NCBI RefSeq assembly: GCF_005233875.1
Contig: NZ_SZPZ01000001.1
Location: forward strand, 248,001-312,000
Direction of reading: 5' to 3'
From: Kribbella jiaozuonensis
GTDB lineage: Bacteria; Actinomycetota; Actinomycetes; Propionibacteriales; Kribbellaceae
DNA: 64,000 nt
Position 1 is the stretch's first letter. Every line of letters begins with the position of its first letter. The notes beneath the pieces are model-generated. The model saw only the letters and a list, made by a program, of their open reading frames with translations, had not been told where the DNA came from and made no database searches. Positions 34,488-45,343 of the stretch are shown piece by piece. A program made the position numbers and the translations under genes.

Positions 34488-35899
34488 ATGGACCAGCCAC
34501 CCCGGATCGGCCGGTACTCCCTGGTCCGCCGGGTGGGTGCCGGAGGTTTCGCGACCGTTTGGCTGGCCCGGGACGAGCAATTGGACGCCGAGGTCGCGGT
34601 CAAGATCCTGTCCGAGAACTGGGTCGAGGACGAGGACGTCCGCCGTCGCTTCCTGGCCGAAGGCCGGTTTCTGCGCAAGGTCGATTCGCTGTACGTCGTC
34701 GGCGTACACGACATCGGCGAGGCCGACGACGGGCGGCCGTTCATGGTCCTTACGTACGCCGACGGCGGGACGCTCGCGGAGCGGATCAAGGCCGGGCCGC
34801 TCGAGTTCGGCGAGGCGGTCCGGATCATCACACAGGTCGGCCGCGGCCTGAAACACCTGCATGCGCGCGGCGTACTGCACCGCGACGTGAAGCCGGCCAA
34901 CGTGCTCTTCCGCACCGACTCTGCTGCCGGTGACCGCGCCATGCTGTCCGACCTCGGTCTGGGCAAGTCGCTGGCCGAGGTGTCGCGGATCACGATGCCC
35001 GGCGGCACTCCGGCGTACGTCGCTCCCGAACAAGTCATGGGCGACCGGCTGGACCACCGTGCCGACCTCTACTCGCTTGGAGCGGTCGCGTACGCTGCCT
35101 TCACCGGACAGGCACCGCATGGCGTCGCCAGCCTCGGTGCCGTGATGCAGATCGACGCCCCGCCGCCGTCGATGACCACGCTGCGCGAGGACGTACCGGA
35201 CGCGATCGACGTCGTCGTACGGCGTGCTCTGGAACCGGACCGCGATCAGCGCTGGCCTGACCTCGACAGCTTCCTCAATGCGCTGCGTGAGGCGCACACC
35301 ACGGGCAAGGTGCCGGCTGGCTTGGTGCCGGCGGCGGAGATGCCCGCACCGGCGCCAGCAGCCGCACCGGTCGACCAGGCGACCGCACTGGCCAGCTCCA
35401 ACGAGCCAACTGTCCCGGTAAAGCCCAAGCGGCGCCGGCGGGCTGTGGTGATCACAACGCTCGTGGCGCTGGTCCTCGCAGCAGCTGGTGGGTACGGCGG
35501 GTACGAGTACGTTCTGACCCGCCCGATCAAGGTGGACGACAAACCGCTGTCGGTGGAAGTCCCGCGCGCGTGGAAGCAGAAGGCCGTCGACTCCACCCAA
35601 GCGCTCGTGGTCAGCACGAACACGGCGGCGTGGCAGAACGACCCGAAGATCGAGGGCGTGTTCGTCGGACTGGTGCCTGCGAGCAGCCTGCCGACGGTTG
35701 GCACCGCGCCGGCCGGATGCACTGCGGGCACGACGAACACCGGTCAGACGACGGTTACCTTCAATTACACCTGCGACTCGAATCCCGCGGTGGTCGAGCA
35801 GTATCGGAAGGTGAACGACAGCACGCTGCTCCGGATCCAGGTGCGGGCATCCGACGACAAGACCCGGACCAGCGTGCTCGACTCGGCGGCGTACCAGCC

Positions 35900-35903
<4 letters not shown>
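34488..35903 (+). CDS. Serine/threonine protein kinase (PknB-like), membrane-anchored
   Basis: 471 residues from ATG 34488. Kinase domain about 10-270: Gly loop VGAGGFATVWLA, AVKIL Lys, catalytic HRDVKPANVLF, DLG in place of DFG (LSDLGLGKS), activation-segment end GGTPAYVAPEQ, and DLYSLGAVAY. DLG is common among bacterial Hanks-type kinases and still places the metal-binding Asp. A Pro/Ala linker leads to one membrane helix (RRRAVVITTLVALVLAAAGG, about 316-338) and an extracellular domain of ~130 residues with two Cys (PAGCTAGTTN, NYTCDSNP), perhaps a sensor. Divergent from the paired anchored proteins at 31.9-34.3 kb. Confidence 0.9.
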
Positions 35904-38287
<2,384 letters not shown>

Positions 38288-38317
38288 CCGGGCTTTCCGG
38301 CGACCCAGTGTTTGGCA

Positions 38318-38323
38318 TAGGTT
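38318..38323 (+). promoter_or_regulatory. -10 box for the transhydrogenase operon
   Basis: TAGGTT ends 7 nt before GTG 38331, consistent with a leaderless pntAA transcript. Confidence 0.45.
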
Positions 38324-38330
38324 TCGGCGA

Positions 38331-39455
38331 GTGAAGATCGCAGTCGTACGGGAGACGAGACCGGCGGAGCGCCGGGTCGCGCTGGTGCCGGAACAAGTCG
38401 CGAAACTGATCGAGCTCGGCTACGAGGTCGCGGTCGAGCCGGCCGCCGGTGAACGCGCGCTGTTCTCCGACGACCAGTACCGCGACGCCGGCGCCGAAGT
38501 GGCCTGGGGCGCCGACCACGCGGCCACGCTCGTGGCCTCGGTCCAGCCCTTGGAACGCGAGCGTCTGCAGCGGTTGCACGCCGGTACGGCGCTGATGTCG
38601 TTCCTGCCGACCAACCCGCCGGATGTGGTCCGTACCGCCACGCGGGCCAAGCTGACCGCGTTCGCGATGGAGCTGATCCCACGGATCTCCCGGGCGCAGT
38701 CGATGGACGCGCTGTCCTCCCAGGCGCTGGTCGCCGGATACCGGGCCGCGATCGTCGCCGCCGAACGGCTCCCGCGCTTCTTCCCGCTGAACATGACCGC
38801 GGCCGGCACAGTCCCGCCGGCGCAGGTCGTCGTACTCGGAGCCGGTGTCGCCGGTCTGCAGGCGATCGCGACAGCCAAGCGCCTCGGCGCGGTAGTCAAG
38901 GCGTACGACGTCCGTACTGCGGCCGCCGAGGAGATCGCGTCGATGGGCGCCGTACCGATCGAGCTCGAGCTGGGCACGCTCGACGGACCCGGCGGATACG
39001 CCCGCGAGATGACCCCGGAACGCGCACAGCTCCAGCGCGAACTGCTCACGCCGTACATCGCTGCTGCGGATGCGCTCATCACCACAGCCGCCGTACCGGG
39101 CCGGACTGCGCCGATGCTGGTGACGCGCTCGATGGTCGAGCAGATGAAGCCGGGATCGGTCGTGGTCGATCTGGCCTCCGAGCAAGGCGGCAACGTCGAG
39201 GGATCCGTCGCCGGGACCGAGCTGACGATCGGCGAGGCGCTCGTCTGGGGCGGCGCCAACGTGCCGTCGCAGATGGCCGGGCCGGCGTCACGGCTGTACG
39301 GGCAGAACATCGCCAACCTGATCCGGTTGATGACCCGGAACGCCGCCTTCGATCCTGACTTCGACGACGAGATCGTCCGCGGCTGCTGCGTCACCCATGA
39401 CGGCAGCGTGCTCCACGAGCCAACGCGCCAGCTTTTGGAAGGACATCCCCAGTGA
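38331..39455 (+). CDS. pntAA: NAD(P) transhydrogenase subunit alpha, part 1 (NAD-binding)
   Basis: 374 residues from GTG 38331. Domain I of proton-translocating transhydrogenase: VVRETRPAERRVALVPEQV at the N-terminus, the conserved RISRAQSMDALSSQALVAGY, Rossmann Gly motif VVLGAGVAGLQAIATAKRLG, and VVVDLASEQGGNVEGS. It binds NAD(H) and passes hydride to NADP in the beta subunit while protons cross the membrane. Bacteria such as Rhodospirillum and actinobacteria split alpha into two genes, as here. Overlaps pntAB by 4 bp. Confidence 0.95.
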   Translation: MKIAVVRETRPAERRVALVPEQVAKLIELGYEVAVEPAAGERALFSDDQYRDAGAEVAWGADHAATLVASVQPLERERLQRLHAGTALMSFLPTNPPDVVRTATRAKLTAFAMELIPRISRAQSMDALSSQALVAGYRAAIVAAERLPRFFPLNMTAAGTVPPAQVVVLGAGVAGLQAIATAKRLGAVVKAYDVRTAAAEEIASMGAVPIELELGTLDGPGGYAREMTPERAQLQRELLTPYIAAADALITTAAVPGRTAPMLVTRSMVEQMKPGSVVVDLASEQGGNVEGSVAGTELTIGEALVWGGANVPSQMAGPASRLYGQNIANLIRLMTRNAAFDPDFDDEIVRGCCVTHDGSVLHEPTRQLLEGHPQ

Positions 39456-39757
39456 CCGAGTCCATCGCACTCCTCACGATCTTCGTGCTGGCGGCGTTCG
39501 TCGGGGTCGAGGTGATCAGCAAGGTCTCCTCGACGCTGCACACGCCGTTGATGTCCGGTGCGAACGCGATCCACGGCGTGATCCTGGTCGGCGCCATCAT
39601 CGTCACCGGTGCGGCCGACTCCGTGATCGTGGTGATCGTCGGGCTGCTGGCCGTCGTACTCGCGACCGTGAACATGGTCGGCGGGTTCGTGGTCACGGAC
39701 CGGATGCTGGAGATGTTCAAAGGTCCGGGGGCTCGTAAGAAGGAGCTGCACAAGTGA
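39452..39757 (+). CDS. pntAB: NAD(P) transhydrogenase subunit alpha, part 2 (membrane)
   Basis: 101 residues with three membrane helices (about 5-20, 35-57, 60-82). TPLMSGANAIHGVILVGAI is the conserved membrane segment of domain II, and GGFVVTDRMLEMF ends it. Forms the proton channel together with the membrane half of PntB. GTG start overlapping pntAA by 4 bp; overlaps pntB by 4 bp. Confidence 0.95.
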   Translation: MTESIALLTIFVLAAFVGVEVISKVSSTLHTPLMSGANAIHGVILVGAIIVTGAADSVIVVIVGLLAVVLATVNMVGGFVVTDRMLEMFKGPGARKKELHK

Positions 39758-41124
39758 TCCCCACCTGGGCCCAGATCGGGTATCTGGTCTCCGCGGTCTG
39801 CTTCATCGTCGCGCTGAAGGCACTCTCGTCGCCGCGCAGCGCCCGGACCGGCAACCTGATCGGCGCCGCGGGTGCGGTGCTCGCGGTAATCATCACGTTC
39901 GCGGCGTACAAGCCGAACCACCTGGCGCCGATCCTGATCGCGCTGATCATCGGCACCATCGGCGGTGTGGTCGGTTCGCGCCGGGTGCAGATGACGCAGA
40001 TGCCGCAGCTCGTTGCCTTGTTCAACGGTGTCGGCGGCGGCGCGGCCGCTTTGGTCGCACTGCTCGAGCTCGACGAGGTCTCCTCCGACGCGACTGTGGC
40101 GGCGATCGCTTCGGCGTTCACGATCCTGGTCGGGGCGGTGAGCTTCTCCGGATCGGTGGTCACGTTCACCAAGCTGCAGGAGCTGATGACGACCCGGCCG
40201 GTGACGTTCCCGGGGCTGCCGGTGCTGTTCATCGCGTCGATCCTGGGCGGGGTCGCGCTGAGCGTGTGGCTAGTGTCGGACCCGCGCGTGTGGGTCGGCG
40301 TACTGCTCTGCCTCGTGGGTCTCGCGATCGGCGTGATGCTGGTGCTGCCGGTGGGCGGGGCCGACGTACCGATCGTCATCTCGTTGCTGAACGCATTCAC
40401 CGGCCTGACGGTGGCCGCGAGCGGATACGTGCTGGGCAACACGCTGCTGCTGATCGCGGGCACGCTCGTCGGCGCCGCCGGTACCTTGCTGACCAAGCTG
40501 ATGGCGGACGCGATGGGGCGGTCCGTGTTCAACATCCTCTTCGGCGCGATCCGAGGTGGATCGACGCTGGGCGCCACTACGGCGTCCGAGCGGCCGGTGA
40601 TCTCGGGCGGGCCGGAGGACGTGGCGATCCTGCTCGGGTACGCGAACAAGGTCATCATCGTGCCTGGGTACGGTCTCGCCGTTGCGCAGGCGCAGCACAC
40701 CCTGCGTGATCTGGTCGAGGAGCTGCAGGCCCGCGGCGTGAAGGTCGACTACGCGATCCACCCGGTCGCGGGTCGGATGCCTGGTCACATGAACGTGCTG
40801 CTGGCCGAGGCGCAGGTTCCGTACGACCAGCTGCGCGAGATGGACGACATCAACGGCGACTTCAAGACGACGGACGTCGTACTGGTCGTCGGCGCAAACG
40901 ACGTGGTCAACCCCGCGGCTCGCAACACCCCGTCGGCCCCCATCTACGGCATGCCGATCCTGAACGCGGACGAGGCCCAGCGAGTCATCTTCCTCAAACG
41001 CTCGATGCGCCCCGGCTTCGCCGGCATCGAGAACGAACTCCTCTACGACCCGCGCACCACGCTGTTGTTCGGCGACGCCCGGGACTCGCTGACCAAGCTG
41101 CTGGCCGCATTGAAGACGGTCTGA
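39754..41124 (+). CDS. pntB: NAD(P) transhydrogenase subunit beta
   Basis: 456 residues: about nine membrane helices (residues 1-255), then the cytoplasmic NADP-binding domain III with PGYGLAVAQAQHTLRDLVEE, YAIHPVAGRMPGHMNVLLAEA, VVGANDVVNPAAR and VIFLKRSMRPGFAGIENEL, all strongly conserved. Completes the operon pntAA-pntAB-pntB, which uses the proton gradient to make NADPH from NADH. Confidence 0.96.
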   Translation: MIPTWAQIGYLVSAVCFIVALKALSSPRSARTGNLIGAAGAVLAVIITFAAYKPNHLAPILIALIIGTIGGVVGSRRVQMTQMPQLVALFNGVGGGAAALVALLELDEVSSDATVAAIASAFTILVGAVSFSGSVVTFTKLQELMTTRPVTFPGLPVLFIASILGGVALSVWLVSDPRVWVGVLLCLVGLAIGVMLVLPVGGADVPIVISLLNAFTGLTVAASGYVLGNTLLLIAGTLVGAAGTLLTKLMADAMGRSVFNILFGAIRGGSTLGATTASERPVISGGPEDVAILLGYANKVIIVPGYGLAVAQAQHTLRDLVEELQARGVKVDYAIHPVAGRMPGHMNVLLAEAQVPYDQLREMDDINGDFKTTDVVLVVGANDVVNPAARNTPSAPIYGMPILNADEAQRVIFLKRSMRPGFAGIENELLYDPRTTLLFGDARDSLTKLLAALKTV

Positions 41125-41137
41125 GGATCACATGCGA

Positions 41138-41169
41138 AAAGGCGCGTACTAAACCACAGGCGCGCCTTT
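41138..41169 (+). terminator. Terminator after the pnt operon
   Basis: AAAGGCGCG / CGCGCCTTT, 9-bp stem with a 14-nt loop, 14 bp after the pntB stop. The stretch from here to 41404 is C-rich on the + strand and shows no gene. Confidence 0.65.
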
Positions 41170-41404
41170 CCCCGCAACCATCTGGCACCTTCCTGCCCGA
41201 AATTCCCCCAGCCGGTCCAGGCCGGTAAGTAGATCGCATCCCCATGGCCACCCCCGGTCAACGACCTACCCCGGCCACACCCTCTCGTTGCCCCTGGCTC
41301 CACCCCTCTGTTTCACTTTTCCCACCCCGAGAGGTTGAGCCAGGCACCCCGCCTTTTCCCTCTCCCCTTCCGCCCCAGAGGAGACAACTATGCCCTGCCC
41401 ACCC

Positions 41405-42418
41405 TCACCACCCCGAGCCTGGGACTGGGGCTAATCCACCCACCCCCGCTGAGCCGCCCCGAACCCCCAACTCAAACCGCCCCGAAGCCCCAACTTGCTC
41501 ACTGAGCTTCGCGGCAATCCGCCGCACGGTCCGCATAGACACACCAAGTTTCCGAGCAACTTGCTCGTCAGTCGCGCCGTGCACCAGGAGCCTGAGGAAT
41601 TCAGCCTCCTGAGCGTTGATGCCGCCCTCCTTGGCCCACCGCTCCTCGTTGAGCGGGTCCATGGCTCGGTCCCACATGCTGAGGAACAGCTCCATCGCCA
41701 GGCGCACAACGGCGCGGCTGTGGTGCACGACCGCGCCGACCGTATGGTCATCGGGGTCGATCCCCATGACCGCGGACTCGTCGTCGAAGATGACCAACCT
41801 GAACGGAACTGACGGCGCGATTCGAACAGTTCCGCCCAGGCTGGTAAGAAGATGTACGAACTCGGGCGCTCCGGGCCTTTTCCAGAAGGCCTCCGAGTAG
41901 AGGTATCGTATTTCGATACCGCGTTCCAAATGCGGTCGGTCGGGTAAAACGTGAGGATCCATGTTCACGACCCGATCAGCCTGGTTTATCCCCCAGATTG
42001 ATTTCTTAGGCTTGAAGCGTTGCATTCGCTGGTTGGCGAGTGCGCGACCTTCGAGGATTTCGACGTCGCGCGTTGTTCTTTGCACGAGGAAATTCGCCAG
42101 GTCGGCCGTGAATCTGTCTGCGGCGAGTTGGTCCGACCGCAGTTCGTTGCTCAACGCCTCGATTTCCTGCTGTCGACGCGCGGCGAGTCGCCCGAAGGTG
42201 AGCGACGGATCCAGCGGGTACTCCACGCCCTCGATCCAGCTCGGCACGAGGAAGCCAAGCTCTCGCAGCGTTTGCAGGTCGCGGGCCGTCTCGTTCTCGG
42301 TCTGGTGTAGCTCGGCGGCGAGCTCACTCAACCGCGAGCCGCGCCCGAGCTCCGGCTTCTGCAGCAACGTCCGGTAGACCGCAAGCAACTCCTCCGTGAG
42401 CCCAGAAGAGTCGAACAA
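41405..42418 (-). CDS. TrmB-like/LuxR-type transcriptional regulator, paralogue 2
   Basis: 337 residues from a TTG at 42418, 5 bp after the stop of its paralogue, so probably translationally coupled. Residues ~5-60 form a TrmB-like winged helix (GLTEELLAVYRTLLQKPELG, HQTENETARDLQTLRELGFL). A central region (~150-245) resembles the sensor part of TrmB-type proteins: LFLSMWDRAMDPL, and PFRLVIFDDESAVMGIDPDD, matching LLIFDQEIAVMPMDP in the paralogue. The C-terminal helix-turn-helix is LuxR-like: INAQEAEFLRLLVHGATDEQ, VARKLGVSMRTVRRIAAKLS. With its paralogue it sits opposite a small secreted-peptide gene. Confidence 0.82.
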   Translation of the reverse strand: MFDSSGLTEELLAVYRTLLQKPELGRGSRLSELAAELHQTENETARDLQTLRELGFLVPSWIEGVEYPLDPSLTFGRLAARRQQEIEALSNELRSDQLAADRFTADLANFLVQRTTRDVEILEGRALANQRMQRFKPKKSIWGINQADRVVNMDPHVLPDRPHLERGIEIRYLYSEAFWKRPGAPEFVHLLTSLGGTVRIAPSVPFRLVIFDDESAVMGIDPDDHTVGAVVHHSRAVVRLAMELFLSMWDRAMDPLNEERWAKEGGINAQEAEFLRLLVHGATDEQVARKLGVSMRTVRRIAAKLSEQVGASGRFELGVRGGSAGVGGLAPVPGSGW

Positions 42419-42423
42419 CGCCG

Positions 42424-43407
42424 TCAGACCCAGCCGCGCTTCGCCGCGGCCACCCCGAGCTCGAAGCGGCTGGCGGCGTCGAGGCGTTCGGAGAGGTTGG
42501 CGGTGATGCGCCGCGCGGTGCGGAGGGAGATGCCTAGGAGGCGAGCGACCTGCTCGTCTTTGGCCCCGCCGGCGAGAAGGCGCAGTACCTCGGCCTCGTG
42601 CGGGGTGAGCGGGGCGTCGTTGTCGCGCTCGTCTGGGTCGAAGAGGTCACTTGCCCGAGACCAGTAGGCGTCGAAGAGTGCCAAGGCAACTGACACGACT
42701 GCCGGACTCCGGTGGATCACCGCGCCGGCGGTCGGGTTTGCCGGATCCATCGGCATGACGGCGATCTCCTGGTCGAAGATCAGTAGGCGCATGGGGATCG
42801 TCGGGGTCGCCCTGACCTCGCCGCCCAGGCGGTGGATCATCGCCGCGTAATCCATCGCCTGCTTCGACGTGGTCATGCTTTGCAGATATACCGTCCGCAT
42901 CCGGAGTCCTCGCTCCAGCAGCGGTAGATCTGGCGAGCGTTCCAGCGGTTGGACAGCCTCATCGACGTGCGCGGGCAGCAGACCCCAGAACGTCTCCCTA
43001 GCCTTGAGGCCGAGCTCCTCGATCCTGCGGGACGCGTTGGCGCGCCCCTTGAGCACCTCGACATCGCCGCTGCTCCGAGAGGTGAGCAGTTCGTTGTACT
43101 GCTCCGCAATGACCTCGGCAGATGCCTCTGCATCCTTCAGTTCGCTCATCAATCTGCCGAGCTCGGCACGGCGCCGCTCTGCGAGGCCTGTGAGTCCCAC
43201 TCGCGGATGCACGGCATGTTCGCCATCGGGGTTCGTCCACGTAGGCACGAGAAGCTCGAGGTGTCGAAGCTTCTCCATCAGTTCCGCAACCTCGGTCGCC
43301 GAGAGATTAACTAGCGCGGCAATCTGGTCAGGCGTACTGTCTGGGTGGTTGAGCAGGGCGTGATAGACCGCAAAGGTGGCTTCGTCCACCCCCAGCGGCT
43401 CGAGCAC
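42424..43407 (-). CDS. TrmB-like/LuxR-type transcriptional regulator, paralogue 1
   Basis: 327 residues. GTG 43407 is chosen because AAGGAG lies 6-7 nt upstream and the N-terminus then lines up with the paralogue; the open frame runs to 43458. TrmB-like winged helix about 5-55 (DEATFAVYHALLNHPDSTPD, LSATEVAELMEKLRHL), central ligand-type region with PMRLLIFDQEIAVMPMDP, and a C-terminal LuxR HTH (LTPHEAEVLRLLAGGAKDEQ, LLGISLRTARRITANLSERL) ending in KRGWV. TrmB-type domains bind small ligands, and LuxR tails bind operators. Transcribed away from the peptide gene at 43507 across a 99-bp region rich in inverted repeats. Confidence 0.85.
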   Translation of the reverse strand: MLEPLGVDEATFAVYHALLNHPDSTPDQIAALVNLSATEVAELMEKLRHLELLVPTWTNPDGEHAVHPRVGLTGLAERRRAELGRLMSELKDAEASAEVIAEQYNELLTSRSSGDVEVLKGRANASRRIEELGLKARETFWGLLPAHVDEAVQPLERSPDLPLLERGLRMRTVYLQSMTTSKQAMDYAAMIHRLGGEVRATPTIPMRLLIFDQEIAVMPMDPANPTAGAVIHRSPAVVSVALALFDAYWSRASDLFDPDERDNDAPLTPHEAEVLRLLAGGAKDEQVARLLGISLRTARRITANLSERLDAASRFELGVAAAKRGWV

Positions 43408-43506
43408 GTACTTCTCCTTCAGAGCTAGTCGGAACCGACCATATACAGAGTGCGTCAATAAAGAGCACTCGACAGTGGTTGTGAATTATTTCCGAAAGGA
43501 CAAGGT
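43408..43506. promoter_or_regulatory. Divergent promoter region of the regulator/peptide locus
   Basis: 99 bp between GTG 43407 (reverse) and GTG 43507 (forward). It contains GTCGG-aa-CCGAC (43428-43439), GAGTGC...GCACTC (43448-43453 / 43465-43470) and CACT-cgac-AGTG (43466-43477). The forward side has an AT-rich patch (GTGAATTATTT, about 43481-43491) that could be a -10 element, then GAAAGGA as ribosome site. The region is markedly less GC-rich than its surroundings. The repeats are natural candidates for binding the adjacent LuxR-type regulators. Confidence 0.55.
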
Positions 43507-43629
43507 GTGATCAAGAAGCTGCTGATCGTAGTCAGTTCGGCTCTGTTCGTCGCAGCGGCCGCCGCCCTCCCGGCGTCCGCGGCTGGTGGCAGCGAGCCGA
43601 GCTGCAACGCTGCAGGACTCTGCTGGTAG
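43507..43629 (+). CDS. Small secreted peptide with two cysteines, putative signal peptide pheromone
   Basis: 40 codons from GTG 43507, preceded by GAAAGGA with 6-nt spacing. It is too short for usual gene callers. Residues 1-25 are a textbook Sec signal: MIKK, then a hydrophobic LLIVVSSALFVAAAAAL core and an ASA cleavage site. The predicted mature product is 15 residues, AGGSEPSCNAAGLCW, with two Cys five residues apart (C33, C39) that could form a disulfide, and a terminal Trp. The gene ends just before a terminator-like UUCG hairpin. It is divergent from two paralogous TrmB/LuxR-type regulators. Its size, signal and context suggest an exported signal; it could instead be a bacteriocin-like or cell-surface peptide. 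Confidence 0.7.
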   Translation: MIKKLLIVVSSALFVAAAAALPASAAGGSEPSCNAAGLCW

Positions 43630-43642
43630 TCGGTGCGGTCAT

Positions 43643-43660
43643 GGGGCGCTTCGGCGTCCC
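43643..43660 (+). terminator. UUCG-tetraloop hairpin between peptide gene and purF
   Basis: GGGGCGC-TTCG-GCGTCCC, a 7-bp stem (one G-U) closed by an extra-stable C(UUCG)G loop, 14 bp after the peptide stop and directly before the purF -10 box. It would give a short transcript for the peptide. Confidence 0.55.
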
Positions 43661-43661
43661 G

Positions 43662-43667
43662 TAGACT
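43662..43667 (+). promoter_or_regulatory. -10 box for purF
   Basis: TAGACT ends 6 nt before GTG 43674, the leaderless geometry seen at several genes here. It supports 43674 rather than the GTG at 43668 as the start. Confidence 0.5.
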
Positions 43668-43673
43668 GTGGGT

Positions 43674-45236
43674 GTGGCTCGTGGCGATGGTCGGCTTACT
43701 CATGAACTCGACCCGCAGGATCTGGGTCCGCAGGATGCTTGTGGGGTGTTCGGGGTTTGGGCGCCCGGTGAAGAGGTTGCCAAGCTCACCTACTTCGGTC
43801 TGTACGCGTTGCAGCACCGGGGGCAGGAGTCGGCGGGGATCGCGGTCAGTAATGGGTCGCAGATTCTGGTCTACAAGGACATGGGGCTGGTCAGCCAGGC
43901 GTTCGACGAGGCGACTCTTGCCTCGCTCCGCGGGCATATCGCGATCGGCCACTGCCGGTACTCGACCACTGGTTCCAGTGTGTGGGCCAACGCGCAGCCG
44001 ACGTTCCGGTCCACGGCGACCGGTTCGATCGCGCTCGGCCACAACGGCAACCTGACCAACACCAGCGAGCTTGCCGCCAGTCTGAACGGCGAAGGTGACC
44101 TGGATCTCGGTCTCGACGCCGACGTCGACCACGCGAAGGCGAACGCCAAGCACGGTGCGTCGTCCGACACCGACATCCTCACCTCGATGCTGGCCGGCTA
44201 CCCGGACCTCACCATCGAAGAGGCCGCGGCCAAGATCCTCCCGAAGGTCAAGGGTGCGTACAGCCTGATCTTCATGGACGAGAACACCCTGTACGCCGCC
44301 CGCGACCCGCAGGGCATCCGTCCGCTGGTCCTCGGCCGACTCGAGCGCGGTTGGGTGGTCGCCAGCGAGACCGCCGCCCTCGACATCGTCGGCGCCTCCT
44401 TCATCCGTGAGGTCGAGCCCGGTGAGATCGTCGCGATCGACGCCGACGGCCTGCGCTCGACCAAGTTCGCCGAGCCGGACCCCAAGGGCTGCCTCTTCGA
44501 GTTCGTCTACCTGGCCCGCCCGGACACCCAGATCTCCGGCCAGCGGATCTACTCGACCCGCGTCGAGATCGGCCGCAAGCTCGCCCAGGAGCACCCGGCC
44601 GACGCCGACCTGGTGATCGCGACCCCCGAGTCCGGCACCCCGGGCGCGATCGGGTACGCCGAGGAGTCCGGCATCCCGTACGGTTCCGGCCTGGTCAAGA
44701 ACGCGTACGTCGGCCGCACGTTCATCCAGCCCAGCCAGACGATCCGCCAGCTCGGCATCCGCCTGAAGCTGAACCCGCTGCGTGAGGTGATCGAGGGCAA
44801 GCGCCTGGTCGTCGTCGACGACACGATCGTCCGCGGCAACACCCAGCGCGCCGTCATCCGGATGCTGCGCGAGGCCGGCGCCAAGGAGATCCACGTCCGG
44901 ATCACCGCGCCGCCGGTGAAGTGGCCGTGCTTCTACGGCATCGACTTCGCGAGCCGCGCGGAGCTGATCGCCAACGGGCTGAACACCGAGGAGATCTGCC
45001 GTTCGCTCGGCGCCGACTCGCTCGGGTACATCAGCCTGGACAACTTGGTCGAGGCGACGACGGTCCCGAAGGAGCGGCTCTGCCGGGCCTGCTTCGACGG
45101 CGTCTACCCGGTCGCACTGCCGGAGCCCGAGCAGCTCGGCAAGCACCTGCTCGAGGAGCCGGCGCGGACCGACGTGGACGGGTTGGCGACGATCTCCGGT
45201 GGTGGCGGCGCGGCCGACGCGCTCAGCCGGCCGTAG
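43674..45236 (+). CDS. purF: Amidophosphoribosyltransferase
   Basis: 520 residues. A short propeptide precedes the N-terminal nucleophile Cys in PQDACGVFGVWAP, the class II glutaminase site. Other hallmarks: LQHRGQESAGIA, IGHCRYSTTGSSVWANAQP, GHNGNLTNT. The transferase half has the PRPP loop LVVVDDTIVRGNTQRAV. Cysteines in KWPCFYGID and RLCRACFDG, plus the earlier CLFEFVYLARPD, match the 4Fe-4S type as in Bacillus. It makes phosphoribosylamine from PRPP and glutamine, the first step of purine synthesis. purM follows 107 bp later; the pair is the normal actinobacterial arrangement. Confidence 0.96.
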   Translation: MARGDGRLTHELDPQDLGPQDACGVFGVWAPGEEVAKLTYFGLYALQHRGQESAGIAVSNGSQILVYKDMGLVSQAFDEATLASLRGHIAIGHCRYSTTGSSVWANAQPTFRSTATGSIALGHNGNLTNTSELAASLNGEGDLDLGLDADVDHAKANAKHGASSDTDILTSMLAGYPDLTIEEAAAKILPKVKGAYSLIFMDENTLYAARDPQGIRPLVLGRLERGWVVASETAALDIVGASFIREVEPGEIVAIDADGLRSTKFAEPDPKGCLFEFVYLARPDTQISGQRIYSTRVEIGRKLAQEHPADADLVIATPESGTPGAIGYAEESGIPYGSGLVKNAYVGRTFIQPSQTIRQLGIRLKLNPLREVIEGKRLVVVDDTIVRGNTQRAVIRMLREAGAKEIHVRITAPPVKWPCFYGIDFASRAELIANGLNTEEICRSLGADSLGYISLDNLVEATTVPKERLCRACFDGVYPVALPEPEQLGKHLLEEPARTDVDGLATISGGGGAADALSRP

Positions 45237-45343
45237 CCCGTCCGGACCGGTCGGCGTGGTGTGTCAGCCGGTCCGTCAGACTGGGCGGGTGACGCCGGAA
45301 GTACGCCGTACCGGCCGGACAGCTGTCGTATCGAGGAGAGAAC

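Noticed and set aside
41244..41612. Forward open frame of 122 codons in the C-rich gap after pntB
   Set aside because: Pro-rich, no ribosome site, runs into the antisense of the LuxR-type regulator; best explained by skewed composition.
43455..45146. 563-codon reverse-strand frame opposite purF
   Set aside because: Antisense shadow of purF, repetitive Asp/Arg/Val composition with no motifs, and no start or ribosome site that makes sense.
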